From NCBI GenBank assembly GCA_028285495.1, contig JANQPB010000037.1, forward strand, positions 62,001 through 126,000: a DNA stretch of 64,000 nt, given 5' to 3'. The notes beneath the pieces are model-generated. The model was not told where the DNA came from and did not search any database. It saw only the letters and a program-made list of their open reading frames with translations. Positions 42,939-51,990 of the stretch are shown one piece after another. A program made the position numbers and the translations under genes. This DNA comes from Acidimicrobiales bacterium. GTDB lineage: Bacteria; Actinomycetota; Acidimicrobiia; Acidimicrobiales; SZUA-35. The stretch's first letter is position 1; each line of letters opens with the position of its first letter.

Positions 42939-43901
42939 GTGCGAGTCCTGTTGGCAGTCATCCGCTATGTCCGCCGCCTGATCCTCACGGTCGCGGGTGC
43001 TGCCCTGGTCGTCTTCGTGGCCATCGAGGTCTCCATCCCCCGCGGCTTTCGAGCCGTCGCGCTGCCCATAGGCGGCGAGAACTCGCCCAGAGGTCAGGCC
43101 ATCATCGAGCAGTTCCACCTCGACGAGCCGGTGGTCGTCCGCTGGGTCCACTGGCTGCTCGACGCAGCGACCGGTGAGTTCGGGCGGTCGATCGACCGGG
43201 GTGGGATCCCAGTTGGCGAGTTGATTGCGCCCCGGCTGCCGATCTCGCTCCAGTTCGTCATCATCAGCGTGCTCGGTGCGGCGCTGCTGGGAATCCCGCT
43301 TGGGCTGCTGGCGGCCCTGTGGGACCGCCGCCCGCCCGGCATGGCCCTGAACGCCATCTTCGGGCTTTCGCAGTCGATCCCTGTCTTCATCACCCCGCCG
43401 TTCCTCATCTGGGTATTCGCCATTCAGTTGCGCTGGCTGCCGGCGGCTAGCTGGGTCCGCTTCAGCGACTCGATCAGCGGCAACCTCCGCTCGGCTGCGT
43501 TGCCGGCCATCGCGCTCATCTTCGCCGAGGTCGGGATCGTGGCTCGGATCATCCGGGCCGATGCCCTCCAGATCTTCCGGACCGACTACGTGACGGCGGC
43601 CGTCAGCAAGGGCTTGAGCCCAACGTACATCGCCTTCCGCCACGTGTTGCGCCCGGCATCGCTCGGCCTGCTCAACATCGTCGCCCTCAACATCGGTTCG
43701 GTCCTCTCGGGCGTGGTGCTGATCGAGTTCATCTTCGCCATTGGAGGGATGGGCCAGTTGATCTTGCAGGCATCGCTCAGTCGGGATCTCTACCTGCTGC
43801 TGGCATCGACGACCTACGTGGTCTTCATCTACGTGACCCTCAACGCCATCGTCGACGAGCTGATGGGTGTCCTCGACCCTCGCATCCGAACCCCCAACTA
43901 A
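42939..43901 (+). CDS. Orphan DppB-type ABC transporter permease
   Basis: 320 residues, six membrane helices. Dipeptide/oligopeptide/nickel permease family: FHLDEPVVVRWVHWL and GEFGRSI early, LQFVIISVLGAALLGIPLG, the EAA-like loop DYVTAAVSKGLSPTYIAFRH with the conserved Gly, and ending EFIFAIGGMGQLIL. The usual partners (DppC permease, two ATPases, binding protein) are absent on both sides, so it either joins components encoded elsewhere or is a leftover. Confidence 0.88.
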   Translation: MRVLLAVIRYVRRLILTVAGAALVVFVAIEVSIPRGFRAVALPIGGENSPRGQAIIEQFHLDEPVVVRWVHWLLDAATGEFGRSIDRGGIPVGELIAPRLPISLQFVIISVLGAALLGIPLGLLAALWDRRPPGMALNAIFGLSQSIPVFITPPFLIWVFAIQLRWLPAASWVRFSDSISGNLRSAALPAIALIFAEVGIVARIIRADALQIFRTDYVTAAVSKGLSPTYIAFRHVLRPASLGLLNIVALNIGSVLSGVVLIEFIFAIGGMGQLILQASLSRDLYLLLASTTYVVFIYVTLNAIVDELMGVLDPRIRTPN

Positions 43902-44192
43902 CCTCCGATCAGCCATCACCCGATCGCGGCGCCAGCGCCACACTCGGGATCGCTGACCAGAGGTTCTCCGCAGCCCCCGGATCGCCACTCGCGAAGCGCC
44001 GCTTCCAAGGGCTGGCTCAACTTCAGCACCGGCCGCCTCGCCGCGGCCCGCCACGACGACGACATCGCCGCCGCCGACGGCGGAACCGACGCAAACCCGA
44101 TCGCCGCCCTCGGCATCATGGCCAACCTCGTCGAAGCGGACCTCACGCCAGCCTTGTCGATCGCCGGCACGATCGGGAGTCGGGCGCATGGC

Positions 44193-44843
44193 TCACGGCA
44201 CGTACTGCTGGCGGATGGTGACGATCTCACCGTTCTCGACCGTCAGCCACCACCACCCGCCGATGACGCTCTCCTGGCCCTCGGCCAGCCAGCGGCCGTA
44301 GTCGGTCGTCAGCAACGGGGCGGGATCGCCAGGGTCCGGCAACCACGCCACCTCGGCGTCACCGTCGACGGCGATCGTGCGAAGGTGAGCCGATCGATCG
44401 CGGATGTGGAACCCGTTCGGTGGAGGGCTCTCGGCCTCGTCCTCGACGGCCGCCGCCGTTGCTGCGTCGCCCGAGTACCAGCAGGCGAGATCGAGCCACA
44501 GGCGGTCGGGCTCGGCCCGGTCGACCGATCCGAACCACAACCCGTCCGCCAGCTCGTCGCCGGCGGCCACACACCCGGAGCCGTCGGGCCGGGGAGCAGG
44601 TCTCGGGCCATCCATCGGCGGGGCCGCGGTCGTTGCGACGGTGCGGGAGCTGCTTGCGGCTCCGGTTGGGGCGGTGGTCGACGCCGGCCGGGTCGTGTCG
44701 CTCCCAGACGTCGTCGCCGGCGGCCCGTCGGCCGGCCCGGATCGAGCGCAGCCATCGCCGATGACGGCAGCCATGACCGCCAGCGAAGCGACCGCCAAAC
44801 GGACCGCAACGACCCGACCGGACCGCCACCCCGGGCTCAGCAC
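44193..44843 (-). CDS. Secreted lipoprotein of unknown function
   Basis: 216 residues from a GTG that overlaps the end of the serine hydrolase gene. Signal: VRLAVASLAVMAAVIGDGC, lipid-anchored Cys at ~31. A Thr/Ser/Ala linker is followed by a folded domain with DELADGLWFGSVDRAEPDR and DLACWYSGDAATAAAVEDE, ending WWWLTVENGEIVTIRQQYVP. The second half reads like a small family seen in actinobacteria, unnamed to me. Last gene of the transporter/hydrolase operon. Confidence 0.78.
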   Translation of the reverse strand: MLSPGWRSGRVVAVRLAVASLAVMAAVIGDGCARSGPADGPPATTSGSDTTRPASTTAPTGAASSSRTVATTAAPPMDGPRPAPRPDGSGCVAAGDELADGLWFGSVDRAEPDRLWLDLACWYSGDAATAAAVEDEAESPPPNGFHIRDRSAHLRTIAVDGDAEVAWLPDPGDPAPLLTTDYGRWLAEGQESVIGGWWWLTVENGEIVTIRQQYVP

Positions 44844-46102
44844 GACGCTCCCCCTCCCGACCCGACCGGCCGCCTGGACCGCTCGACGATGCCGGCGATC
44901 CGGCCGAGGAAGCCAACCCAGTCGAGGTCGCCGGTTCCGGCTCCGTGCCGAACGATGACGACGTCGGCCTGCGGGTCGATGTAGATGAACTGGCCGTGGT
45001 CGCCGTTGGCGTAGAACGACTGCCGGCTCTCGTCGATCCACCAGAGGTACCGATAGTCGCGGGCCGGGCCGATCGTGGCGTCGGTGCCGGTGGCCTCGTC
45101 GATGAAGTGGGGTGGCACCACCGCTCGTCCATCGAAGGCGCCGCCGTCGCGGACGAGGAGGCCGAAGCGAGCGAAGTCCCTCGCTCGGGCGTTCACGCCC
45201 ACGAAGGACTTCTCGAATCCGCTGCCGACGCTGTCGAGGCTCCAGGACCCGTCGGCCTCAGCCCCCATCGGCTGCCAGAGCCGGGTGGTGGCGTAGTCGG
45301 CGATGGTCGTACCCGAAGCCTCCTCGATGGCCAGTCCGAGGAGGATGACGTTCCAGTCGTTGTAGTGGAAGGTCGTTCCCGGTGGTCCCGCGATCCGGGG
45401 TGTCGACACCGCAGCCCGACGCAGGTCGGTGCCGTGGTAGGTGTTGGCCGGATCGTCCCAGGGACCGCCGCCGTCGTCGAACGACAGGCCGGACGACATG
45501 GTCAGCAGGTGGCGGATGGTGATGTCACCGAACCTCGGGTCGGCCTCGGCCAGGTCGCCGACGAGTGCGGTGATCGGCTGGTCGAGACCGTCGATCAGGC
45601 CCTCGTCGATGGCGATGCCGACCAGGGCGGACACGATCGACTTGGCCACCGAGAACGAGGTCTGGAGGTCGTCCGGGCCCGAACCGTTGTGGTAGCTCTC
45701 GTGGACGAGGTCGGAGCCATCGAGCACCAGGAAAGCGGTCGTCGAGTTGGCGGCCAGGGCCTCGTCGAGTGACAAGCCGCCGTCGGTCCGGATGGCATCG
45801 AGGCCGCAGCTGCGGCCGGTGCCGAGGGGCCGGATGTCGCCACCGGCCCCGATGACCCGCGCCGGGAACCGATGCTGGTCGCCGAACGACGACGCACCCC
45901 AGACCAGCGTTCGGGCCAACTGGGAGGTGTCGGTGGCGGTGTGGGCCCAGATGAGGAGGCCGCTCGTGAGCAGCCCGACCAGGGTGGCGGTGGCGGACGT
46001 GGTCAGGCCGAGCACCCGGACCGCTCCCCCTCGGTCAGCGGCGGCCAACCCCATGGTCGCGATCCCGCCAAGCAGGGTGACGGCGAGGACGAGGATCAGC
46101 AC
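44837..46102 (-). CDS. Beta-lactamase-family serine hydrolase, membrane-anchored
   Basis: 421 residues. Two N-terminal membrane helices (MLILVLAVTLLGGIATMGLA and LVGLLTSGLLIWA) place the catalytic domain outside the cell. Catalytic motifs: SFSVAKS (Ser-x-x-Lys), YNDW (Tyr-x-Asn), and HGQFIYID in place of the KTG triad. This matches class C-like esterases and 6-aminohexanoate hydrolases rather than true beta-lactamases. Co-transcribed with an ABC exporter; might process an exported lipid or peptide. Confidence 0.9.
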   Translation of the reverse strand: MLILVLAVTLLGGIATMGLAAADRGGAVRVLGLTTSATATLVGLLTSGLLIWAHTATDTSQLARTLVWGASSFGDQHRFPARVIGAGGDIRPLGTGRSCGLDAIRTDGGLSLDEALAANSTTAFLVLDGSDLVHESYHNGSGPDDLQTSFSVAKSIVSALVGIAIDEGLIDGLDQPITALVGDLAEADPRFGDITIRHLLTMSSGLSFDDGGGPWDDPANTYHGTDLRRAAVSTPRIAGPPGTTFHYNDWNVILLGLAIEEASGTTIADYATTRLWQPMGAEADGSWSLDSVGSGFEKSFVGVNARARDFARFGLLVRDGGAFDGRAVVPPHFIDEATGTDATIGPARDYRYLWWIDESRQSFYANGDHGQFIYIDPQADVVIVRHGAGTGDLDWVGFLGRIAGIVERSRRPVGSGGGASC

Positions 46103-46147
46103 GTCGACCGGTCCCGTTGGTCGCGTGGCACCAGCGGTTCCACGGCA

Positions 46148-48079
46148 TCAGCTCCGGGCCCCGACGACCGAGATCGGTCGTTCGCGGGTGGCGGCGACGG
46201 TGGAGATCGACGTCGTGAGGAGCAGAATCGCGGCGCAGAGGCTCACGACGGCCGCGGCGAGCGGCCAGGGAACGACCATGATCTCGCGGCCGACGATGCC
46301 CGACACTGCGGTGGAGGCACCAGCGATGGTCCCGAAGGCGGCGAGCCCGCCGAGCAGCGTCCCGACGACGAGGACGATCAACCCCTCGTTGAGGACCACC
46401 CGGAGCACCTGGAGGCGGGACAGGCCGGTCAGCCGGAGCAGCGCGAACTCCTGGCGCCGCTCGAACGTGGCCATCGCCGCAGCGTTGGCGATCGCGATGG
46501 CGGCGTAGATCGCCGTCAGCGACACGATCGCGACCATGATGTTGCGGTTCTGCCGTTCCGCAGCGTCGCTGGCCGCCGCCGTCCACTCGTCGACGGCGGC
46601 CACGGTGGCGACATCGAGCGACGACAGCAGGTCGAACAACTCGGATCGGCCCGACGATGCTGTCCGCAGGAAGTACCGGTGCTCCCCCGGTTCGTCGGCC
46701 AACGCAGCCGGCAACAGGATGTCGGGCCCGGCAAGGGTGGAGCCGACGACGGCGACGATCGTGAGCTCGTGATCGATGTCGTCGAGGCGGACCATCGCGG
46801 TGTCCCCCACGGTGGCGTCGAGCCGGTCGGCCAGGTACGCCGACAACACGATCGTGTCCGGTCCTCGCAGGCCGTCGAGCGCACCGGTCGTCACCTCGAC
46901 ACGGTGGGAGGTCGGGTACGTCGACGGCTCGATCGCGATGGCCTGGTAGGCAGCCAGGCGTCCCGAGCCGTCCTCGAGATCGTCGTCGATGCCCGCCACG
47001 ACCGTCATCTCGCGGGAGAACCCGTCGACGTGTGGATGGCTCGTGAGCAGGTCGTCGAGTCGGGTGTGGGACTCGACGACGAGGTCGGCGTCGATCGACG
47101 ATTCGAGCTCGGCCCGGGCCCCGGCACTCACGACGTCCATCCCGCCGATCAGTCCGACCACGAGGCCGACCACGACCACGATCGGGGCCGCCGTCGTCGA
47201 CGTTCGCCGAACGCCGTCCCGGACGTTCGCGCCGACCAGCGCCCCGCCGGCCCCGGTCGGATGCAGTGCCCGAAGGAGCAGCCCGACCACTCCGGCAACG
47301 GCTGGGACCACGAGCGGAGCCAGCGCGGTCAGGGCGATGACGATCACGAGGCAGAGCGAGATCGAGATGGCAACGGCACTCTCGCCTCGCAACTGGGTGT
47401 TGACGGCCAGCATGGCGACCGCTCCGCCGGTGGCGAGCAGTCCGATGACCCAGCGGGAGAGGTTCATGACCCGATCCGCTCCGTCGGTCCGGCGGAGTGC
47501 CTCCAGCGCAGGGACCCGCCCGGCCCGCCGCCCGGCACCGAGCGAGCCGAGCGCGGCCACCCCGATCCCGGCCCCGAGCGAGACGGCCAGGACCCAGGAG
47601 CGCCAGGCGATCTCGAAGTCGGGGTGGGCGAAGCCGAGGTCGATCAGGGTCCGTCGGAAGTAGCCAGCGACCGGGAGTCCGAGGAGCACCCCGCCCAGCG
47701 TCCCCAGGATGCCGAGGGCGATCGCCTCGCCGACCAGGAGTCGCTGGATCTGACCTTGGCTCAGACCCAGGAGGCGCAGCAGCGCCAGCTCGCCACGCCG
47801 CTGAGCGACCGCGAACCCGAACGTCGACCCGACGATGAAGATGGTCACGAACGAGGCCAGCCCGACGACGAGTCCCATCAACGAGACGGCGGAGACGTAG
47901 GCATCGCTGATGACGAGGCGCTCCGAGCCGGTCGCCCCCGCCGGTGGGCCGGCGGTGGCTGCTGCAACGAGTGCCAGCAGCGAGGCCTGCACGAGCGCGA
48001 CCCCGATGGTGATCGTGAGGATGGCGCCGGCGAACACGGCCAGGCGCTCGCGGAGTGCGGTGATCGACAGGGCCAGCAC
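46148..48079 (-). CDS. FtsX/MacB-like ABC transporter permease
   Basis: 643 residues from a GTG. Two FtsX-type modules: a first helix near the start (AVFAGAILTITIGVALVQ), three helices around 60-180 with RRGELALLRLLGLSQGQI, then helices at ~200-280, a ~200-residue extracytoplasmic domain, and a second ERRQEFALLRLTGLSRLQ module near the end. The duplicated RRxExALLRLxGxSxxQ coupling helices contact the ATPase. Probably removes lipophilic compounds or lipoproteins from the membrane. Confidence 0.9.
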   Translation of the reverse strand: MLALSITALRERLAVFAGAILTITIGVALVQASLLALVAAATAGPPAGATGSERLVISDAYVSAVSLMGLVVGLASFVTIFIVGSTFGFAVAQRRGELALLRLLGLSQGQIQRLLVGEAIALGILGTLGGVLLGLPVAGYFRRTLIDLGFAHPDFEIAWRSWVLAVSLGAGIGVAALGSLGAGRRAGRVPALEALRRTDGADRVMNLSRWVIGLLATGGAVAMLAVNTQLRGESAVAISISLCLVIVIALTALAPLVVPAVAGVVGLLLRALHPTGAGGALVGANVRDGVRRTSTTAAPIVVVVGLVVGLIGGMDVVSAGARAELESSIDADLVVESHTRLDDLLTSHPHVDGFSREMTVVAGIDDDLEDGSGRLAAYQAIAIEPSTYPTSHRVEVTTGALDGLRGPDTIVLSAYLADRLDATVGDTAMVRLDDIDHELTIVAVVGSTLAGPDILLPAALADEPGEHRYFLRTASSGRSELFDLLSSLDVATVAAVDEWTAAASDAAERQNRNIMVAIVSLTAIYAAIAIANAAAMATFERRQEFALLRLTGLSRLQVLRVVLNEGLIVLVVGTLLGGLAAFGTIAGASTAVSGIVGREIMVVPWPLAAAVVSLCAAILLLTTSISTVAATRERPISVVGARS

Positions 48080-48082
48080 CGC

Positions 48083-48871
48083 TCAACCCCCGAGCTGGGC
48101 CAGGCGCGCCGCGACCACCGAGGCCGTCGGCCGTTGGAGATCGTCGACCAGGCGCCCATCGGACAGGAAGACCACGTGATCAGCGGCGGCGGCAGCGACC
48201 GGATCGTGGGTCACCATCACGATCGTCTGACCGGACTCGGCAACTCTCGACCGCAGCAGCGCCAGGACCTCGCGAGCGGTGATGGAGTCGAGGGCGCCGG
48301 TGGGCTCGTCGGCCAGAAGGACCGCCGGGCGGGTGATGATGGCCCGGGCGATCGCCACCCGCTGTTGCTGTCCACCGGAGAGCTCGCGAGGGCGGTGGCG
48401 GCCCCGGTCGGCCAGGCCGACATCGGCCAGAACCTGGCGGACGGCCTGGCGGGCTGGAGGCTGCCCGGCAACCCGGAGGGGCAGGGCGACGTTCTGGGCG
48501 GCGGTGAGGGAGGCCACGAGGTTGAGGTTCTGGAAGATGAAGCCGACGTCGCGCCGTCGTAGCGCGGTCAGCTCGCGATCGGTGGCGGTGGCCAGGTTGC
48601 GATCGCCGAGCCACACCTGCCCGGCGTCGGGCCGCTCCAGACCTCCGGCGCAGTGGAGCAGCGTCGACTTCCCGGAACCCGACGGCCCCATGACCGCCGT
48701 CCAGCTCCCCCGGTGCAGGGTCAGGGACAGGTCGTCGAGGGCGACGACGAGCGTGTCCCCGGAGCCGTAGTGGCGGGAGACGTGCTCCAGCCGCAGAGCG
48801 ACGTCCTGGGTCGGCACACCCGGCGGGTGGACCGTCGATCGTTGACCACCGATGGCTTCGGTCGATGCCAT
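48083..48871 (-). CDS. MacB/LolD-type ABC ATPase
   Basis: 262 residues. Walker A MGPSGSGKST, Q-loop FIFQNLNLV, signature ELSGGQQQRVAIARA, Walker B VLLADEPTGALDS, switch VMVTHDP. Partner of the permease gene three bases downstream. GGAGG precedes the ATG by eight bases. First gene of the four-gene operon that includes the serine hydrolase and a lipoprotein. Confidence 0.94.
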   Translation of the reverse strand: MASTEAIGGQRSTVHPPGVPTQDVALRLEHVSRHYGSGDTLVVALDDLSLTLHRGSWTAVMGPSGSGKSTLLHCAGGLERPDAGQVWLGDRNLATATDRELTALRRRDVGFIFQNLNLVASLTAAQNVALPLRVAGQPPARQAVRQVLADVGLADRGRHRPRELSGGQQQRVAIARAIITRPAVLLADEPTGALDSITAREVLALLRSRVAESGQTIVMVTHDPVAAAAADHVVFLSDGRLVDDLQRPTASVVAARLAQLGG

Positions 48872-49309
48872 GAGAGCGCCTCCAGTCGCAGTCGTTGCGT
48901 CCCGACACCCCGATCGTACGAATGCGGGTGCAGGCGGTCATCAGCCGCCGGAGGGATTGCCCCTCCACCCCCGGGATGGTCATACCCGAGGATGAGGTGA
49001 CGGTTCAGCCGGGGCGATCGGGGGTGGCCAGACCGTGGTCGACACCTACCCGACCTCGAGCCGCTCGGCACTCGGCATCGGCACCACCGGCGCACCCGAG
49101 ATCATCGACCATGCGGCGTCCTTGCTCACCGTGGGTGGCGACCAGGCCGACGCCGAACGGCGCCAGCGCTGCGCTCGGGATCACCGGCCGCCTGGGTCGG
49201 GTGCCACCTCACCGACGCCGATGCACTGGTCGTACCGGGCGGTGACGCCACGATGTGCAGCGGGGCGCCGCCGAGTCAAAGGGTGCCTGTCGTCGGCCGA
49301 TGGGCTCTG
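48872..49309. other. Upstream region of the exporter operon
   Basis: Contains a perfect hairpin GGAGGG-ATTGC-CCCTCC at 48950-48966, 80 bases before the ATPase start, possibly an operator or leader structure. Otherwise no gene is recognised between the two divergent genes. Confidence 0.35.
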
Positions 49310-49741
49310 ATGCACCTCAGGAAGGTCACACGAGCGCTGCTTGCGCTGGCCTCGGTCACGCTCGTCGTTGGCTGTCGGGAAGCCGCCTGCACGCTGGCCG
49401 GTGGCGAGTCGGGGGTCTTCGTGGATGCCACGGCCCTCGGGTTGTCCGTGGATGCCGGAGGCGAGGTGTGCCTCGACGCCACGTGCCTTCCGCTTGGTTG
49501 GTCGGAGCATCTCGGCGGTCAGAACGAGGTCGCCTTCACGAGCTTCGAGGTCGACGACGAGACCGGTGACGAGTTGACGCTCGTGCTGCAGGCCGCCGAT
49601 GGCGCAATCGTCGCTGGCCCCAGCACGGTGATGCTGCGGGAGACGTTCCCGAACGGGGAGTCCTGCCCGCCCAGGCTTCGTACGGCCTCGGTGGTCGTCG
49701 CAGCGGACGGAGAGATCGAGGCTCAGAGCAACTCGTCCTGA
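49310..49741 (+). CDS. Small secreted lipoprotein of unknown function
   Basis: 143 residues. Signal LLALASVTLVVGCREAAC puts the lipid-anchored Cys at ~22. The folded part has further Cys (GGEVCLDATCLPLGW, NGESCPPRL) that probably form disulphides outside the cell, and strand-rich text TASVVVAADGEIEAQ at the end. No family recognised. Alone on its strand. Confidence 0.75.
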   Translation: MHLRKVTRALLALASVTLVVGCREAACTLAGGESGVFVDATALGLSVDAGGEVCLDATCLPLGWSEHLGGQNEVAFTSFEVDDETGDELTLVLQAADGAIVAGPSTVMLRETFPNGESCPPRLRTASVVVAADGEIEAQSNSS

Positions 49742-49872
49742 GCGGGCATCTTTGGGAAGCAGTCACTGGTGGGCCGGTTGGCCATCGCTATCCGTGGGGC
49801 GAGGACCCGGGCACGGCGCTTGCTCAGTGCCCCCGAACGTTGGACGGTTGGTGTCGTTTGTAGGCTCCTGGC

Positions 49873-50229
49873 GTGAGCCTTCGATGGGAGCACGTGGTCG
49901 TCGATGCGGTCGACCCGGTGTCACTTGGGCGGTGGTGGGCAGCTGCGCTCGGATGGGTGGTCGTGAACGACGACCCGCACGAGTTCGAGATCCAGCTGGC
50001 ACCCGATCACCCGCCGGGGATCATCTTTGAGCCGGTGAGCGAGGCCAAGCCGCACGCGAAGAACCGACTCCACCTGGACTTCCGACCGGAAGACCAGGCG
50101 GCGCAGGTTCAACGGCTCATTGGACTTGGCGCTCGGCGTCTCGACATCGGGCAGGGCGACGTGCCCTGGGTCGTGCTCGCTGACCCGGAGGGCAACGAGT
50201 TCTGCATCCTCAGCCAACCCGAGCCGTAG
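49873..50229 (+). CDS. VOC family (glyoxalase-like) protein
   Basis: 118 residues from a GTG. Two paired beta-alpha-beta units: WEHVVVDAVDPVSLGRWWAA and the C-terminal GDVPWVVLADPEGNEFCIL, the latter the classic DPEGNEFC ending of glyoxalase/bleomycin-resistance folds. His in KNRLHLDFRPED and Glu in GNEFC could bind a metal. Substrate unknown. Confidence 0.88.
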   Translation: MSLRWEHVVVDAVDPVSLGRWWAAALGWVVVNDDPHEFEIQLAPDHPPGIIFEPVSEAKPHAKNRLHLDFRPEDQAAQVQRLIGLGARRLDIGQGDVPWVVLADPEGNEFCILSQPEP

Positions 50230-50379
50230 CGGCACCCCTTCGGCAGCGCCCACGGCGCCACGGGTGACAGCGTTCCCCTCCGGGCGAAACGAGCCATCGC
50301 CCAAGGACTGTCGTGCCGGTCTCGGGCTCGACGCAGATCCGCCGGTACGGCGGGAGAGACCCGGACGAGTCCCTCGGGG

Positions 50380-50829
50380 TTAGTCGTCGGGTTGCAGTTG
50401 GAGCGAGGCGTCGAGGATCGCTGCCGCTGCGAGTTCGAGCGCAGTGGCGGCTGCGTGCTGTTGCTGGTCAGTGAGTTCGCGCAGACCGGCTTCGACGGCT
50501 TCACCACAGGGCCGGTAGACCGTCGCGAAGGCTTGGTAGGTCGCTGGTGTGAGGACGACTTCGACACGTCGTCGATCGCTTGGACTCGGCTGGCGCTCGA
50601 CGTAGCCGGCGTCGACCAGACGGTCGACGAGGGCAGTGACGGATCCGCTCGTGATGCCAAGCGCCTCGGCGATCGCCCCGTGCGGTTGTGGGCCGTGTTC
50701 GAGGACATTCAGCGCCCGGAGGTCGGATCGATTCAGGCCGAGAGCGTGGCTCGCTTCCCGCTCGAAGGCGTCCATCGCCGCGCCAAGTGCACGAATCTGG
50801 GCGAACAGACTGGATCCGCTTCCTGGCAT
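50380..50829 (-). CDS. MarR family transcriptional regulator
   Basis: 149 residues from the ATG at 50829 with GGAGGG five bases upstream. Winged helix ALNVLEHGPQPHGAIAEALG then ITSGSVTALVDRLVDAGYVE and the wing RQPSPSDRRRVEVVLT with the conserved D-R-R. Divergent from an SRPBCC gene, with a near-perfect palindrome over the promoter between them, so probably represses that gene and itself. Confidence 0.9.
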   Translation of the reverse strand: MPGSGSSLFAQIRALGAAMDAFEREASHALGLNRSDLRALNVLEHGPQPHGAIAEALGITSGSVTALVDRLVDAGYVERQPSPSDRRRVEVVLTPATYQAFATVYRPCGEAVEAGLRELTDQQQHAAATALELAAAAILDASLQLQPDD

Positions 50830-50850
50830 GACATCCCTCCCCGAAACACC

Positions 50851-50880
50851 TTGACAGACAAACATCTCGACAGTCAAGAT
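50851..50880 (+). promoter_or_regulatory. Consensus -35 with MarR-type operator
   Basis: TTGACA at 50851-50856 is a consensus -35 box; CAAGAT at 50875-50880 is an acceptable -10 box 18 bases on. ATCTCGACAGTCAAGAT (50864-50880) is a 17-base palindrome with seven of eight pairs matching, the usual form of MarR operators, and overlaps the -10 box. Controls the SRPBCC gene. Confidence 0.65.
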
Positions 50881-50916
50881 GATTTGGTCGCTCCAACAGG
50901 AAGGATGCCAGACGTG

Positions 50917-51393
50917 ATGAAGTGGACCGAGACGATCGACATCGACGCCGCCGCAGATGAGGTGTTCGATGCGATGCTCGACCAGGACCGGGTCATGGCC
51001 TGGTCAGCGTGGCCGGAGGCGACCGGCTTCACCTGCTCGGTCGAGGGCGACGGCAGGTCGCCCGGCTCGGAGATCATCTTCCGCGACAAGAAGGGCACGA
51101 TCCAGGGCCGCCAGAGGATCACCACCATCGAAGGGCGCCGGGTCCAGAACCAGCTCCAGAACCGTGGCCCGCTCGGCAGAACGATGACCCCGACGGTGAC
51201 GTTCGAGGCGACCCCACTCGACGAGCATCGCAGCCGGGCTGCGTTGGAGTTCGAAGCCGATGTTCCCCTTCCGGCGGGGCTACGCCACCTCGTCCGAGCT
51301 GGCATGTCGCGCTGGGCTCGCCGGTTGCACATCAAGGACCTGGAGATGCTCAAGGGCCACGTCGAGTCACGCCACCGGGCGGCCGGTCAGTGA
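50917..51393 (+). CDS. SRPBCC family protein
   Basis: 158 residues from ATG 50917. KWTETIDIDAAADEVFDAML opening, RVMAWSAWPEATGF, strand-rich middle (QRITTIEGRRVQNQLQN) and the closing helix LKGHVESRH are typical of polyketide-cyclase/START-like folds. AGGAAGG sits 12 bases before this ATG and nine before the GTG at 50914; ATG 50905 is too close to it. Likely target of the MarR regulator; ligand unknown. Confidence 0.85.
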   Translation: MKWTETIDIDAAADEVFDAMLDQDRVMAWSAWPEATGFTCSVEGDGRSPGSEIIFRDKKGTIQGRQRITTIEGRRVQNQLQNRGPLGRTMTPTVTFEATPLDEHRSRAALEFEADVPLPAGLRHLVRAGMSRWARRLHIKDLEMLKGHVESRHRAAGQ

Positions 51394-51420
51394 CCGGAGC
51401 GCACCGGGGGTAGAGGGCTC

Positions 51421-51813
51421 ATGGCGAGACGTCGACTCGACGGTGGCTGGCACGTCCCGCCAGAAGCGTTCGAACAAGACCGCATCGACCGCCAGCGAGG
51501 ACGGGTCCGGATGCTCAACGGCTCACTCGAAGGAGGCATGGAGGACTGGACCCTCGACCTCGAGCAATACGAACTCGTCCGCAACCTCATCCTCACCAGC
51601 ATCGAAGAGTTCGCCGACGACGACGGCACCATCGCCCTCAAAGCCATCATCGACATCGCCCAGGACCGCCTCGGAGACCACCCCGCCTTCCCCGGTGGCC
51701 GGCTCAAGAACATCACGACCTACACCAAGGTCGACCTCGAAGCCCGCGAACTCATCGAACGAGTACCCAAACGATCACCCCAACGACTGCGCCTGCGGCC
51801 CCTCGAGTCGTAG
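51421..51813 (+). CDS. Small conserved protein (DUF6958-like)
   Basis: 130 residues. GGGTAGAGGG precedes the ATG. Contains YELVRNLILTSIEEFADDDG, ALKAIIDIAQDRLGDHPAFP, GGRLKNITTYTKVDLEAREL and ends RVPKRSPQRLRLR. These phrases match a small family I recall as DUF6958, found in many soil bacteria, function unknown; possibly nucleic-acid binding, given the basic tail. Directly downstream of the SRPBCC gene by 27 bases. Confidence 0.78.
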   Translation: MARRRLDGGWHVPPEAFEQDRIDRQRGRVRMLNGSLEGGMEDWTLDLEQYELVRNLILTSIEEFADDDGTIALKAIIDIAQDRLGDHPAFPGGRLKNITTYTKVDLEARELIERVPKRSPQRLRLRPLES

Positions 51814-51990
51814 CCCGGCTCGGGAACAGCACCAGCGTCGTGCGCCTGAACACCCTCGGCCTGGACGGGCAAGCACTGGAGGACCAGCACGGGCCCTGAC
51901 GACGAGGTGCGCGGGTGCGGCCGGGGCGCCCAGGATCACCGGCCGCTCTGACCGGTTCGCCATCGACGGTGACCCCGCTGATGGCGCAGC

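Noticed and set aside
44837..46102. Antibiotic-resistance beta-lactamase
   Set aside because: The Ser-x-x-Lys and Tyr-x-Asn motifs are present, but the third motif is HGQF rather than KTG, and the protein has membrane helices, fitting an esterase-type family member.
45872..48562. A very long plus-strand open frame (~896 codons) opposite the exporter operon
   Set aside because: It is composed of Arg, Gly, Asp, Glu and His with no family motif and mirrors the GC-rich third positions of the ABC permease and hydrolase genes, which are clear on the other strand.
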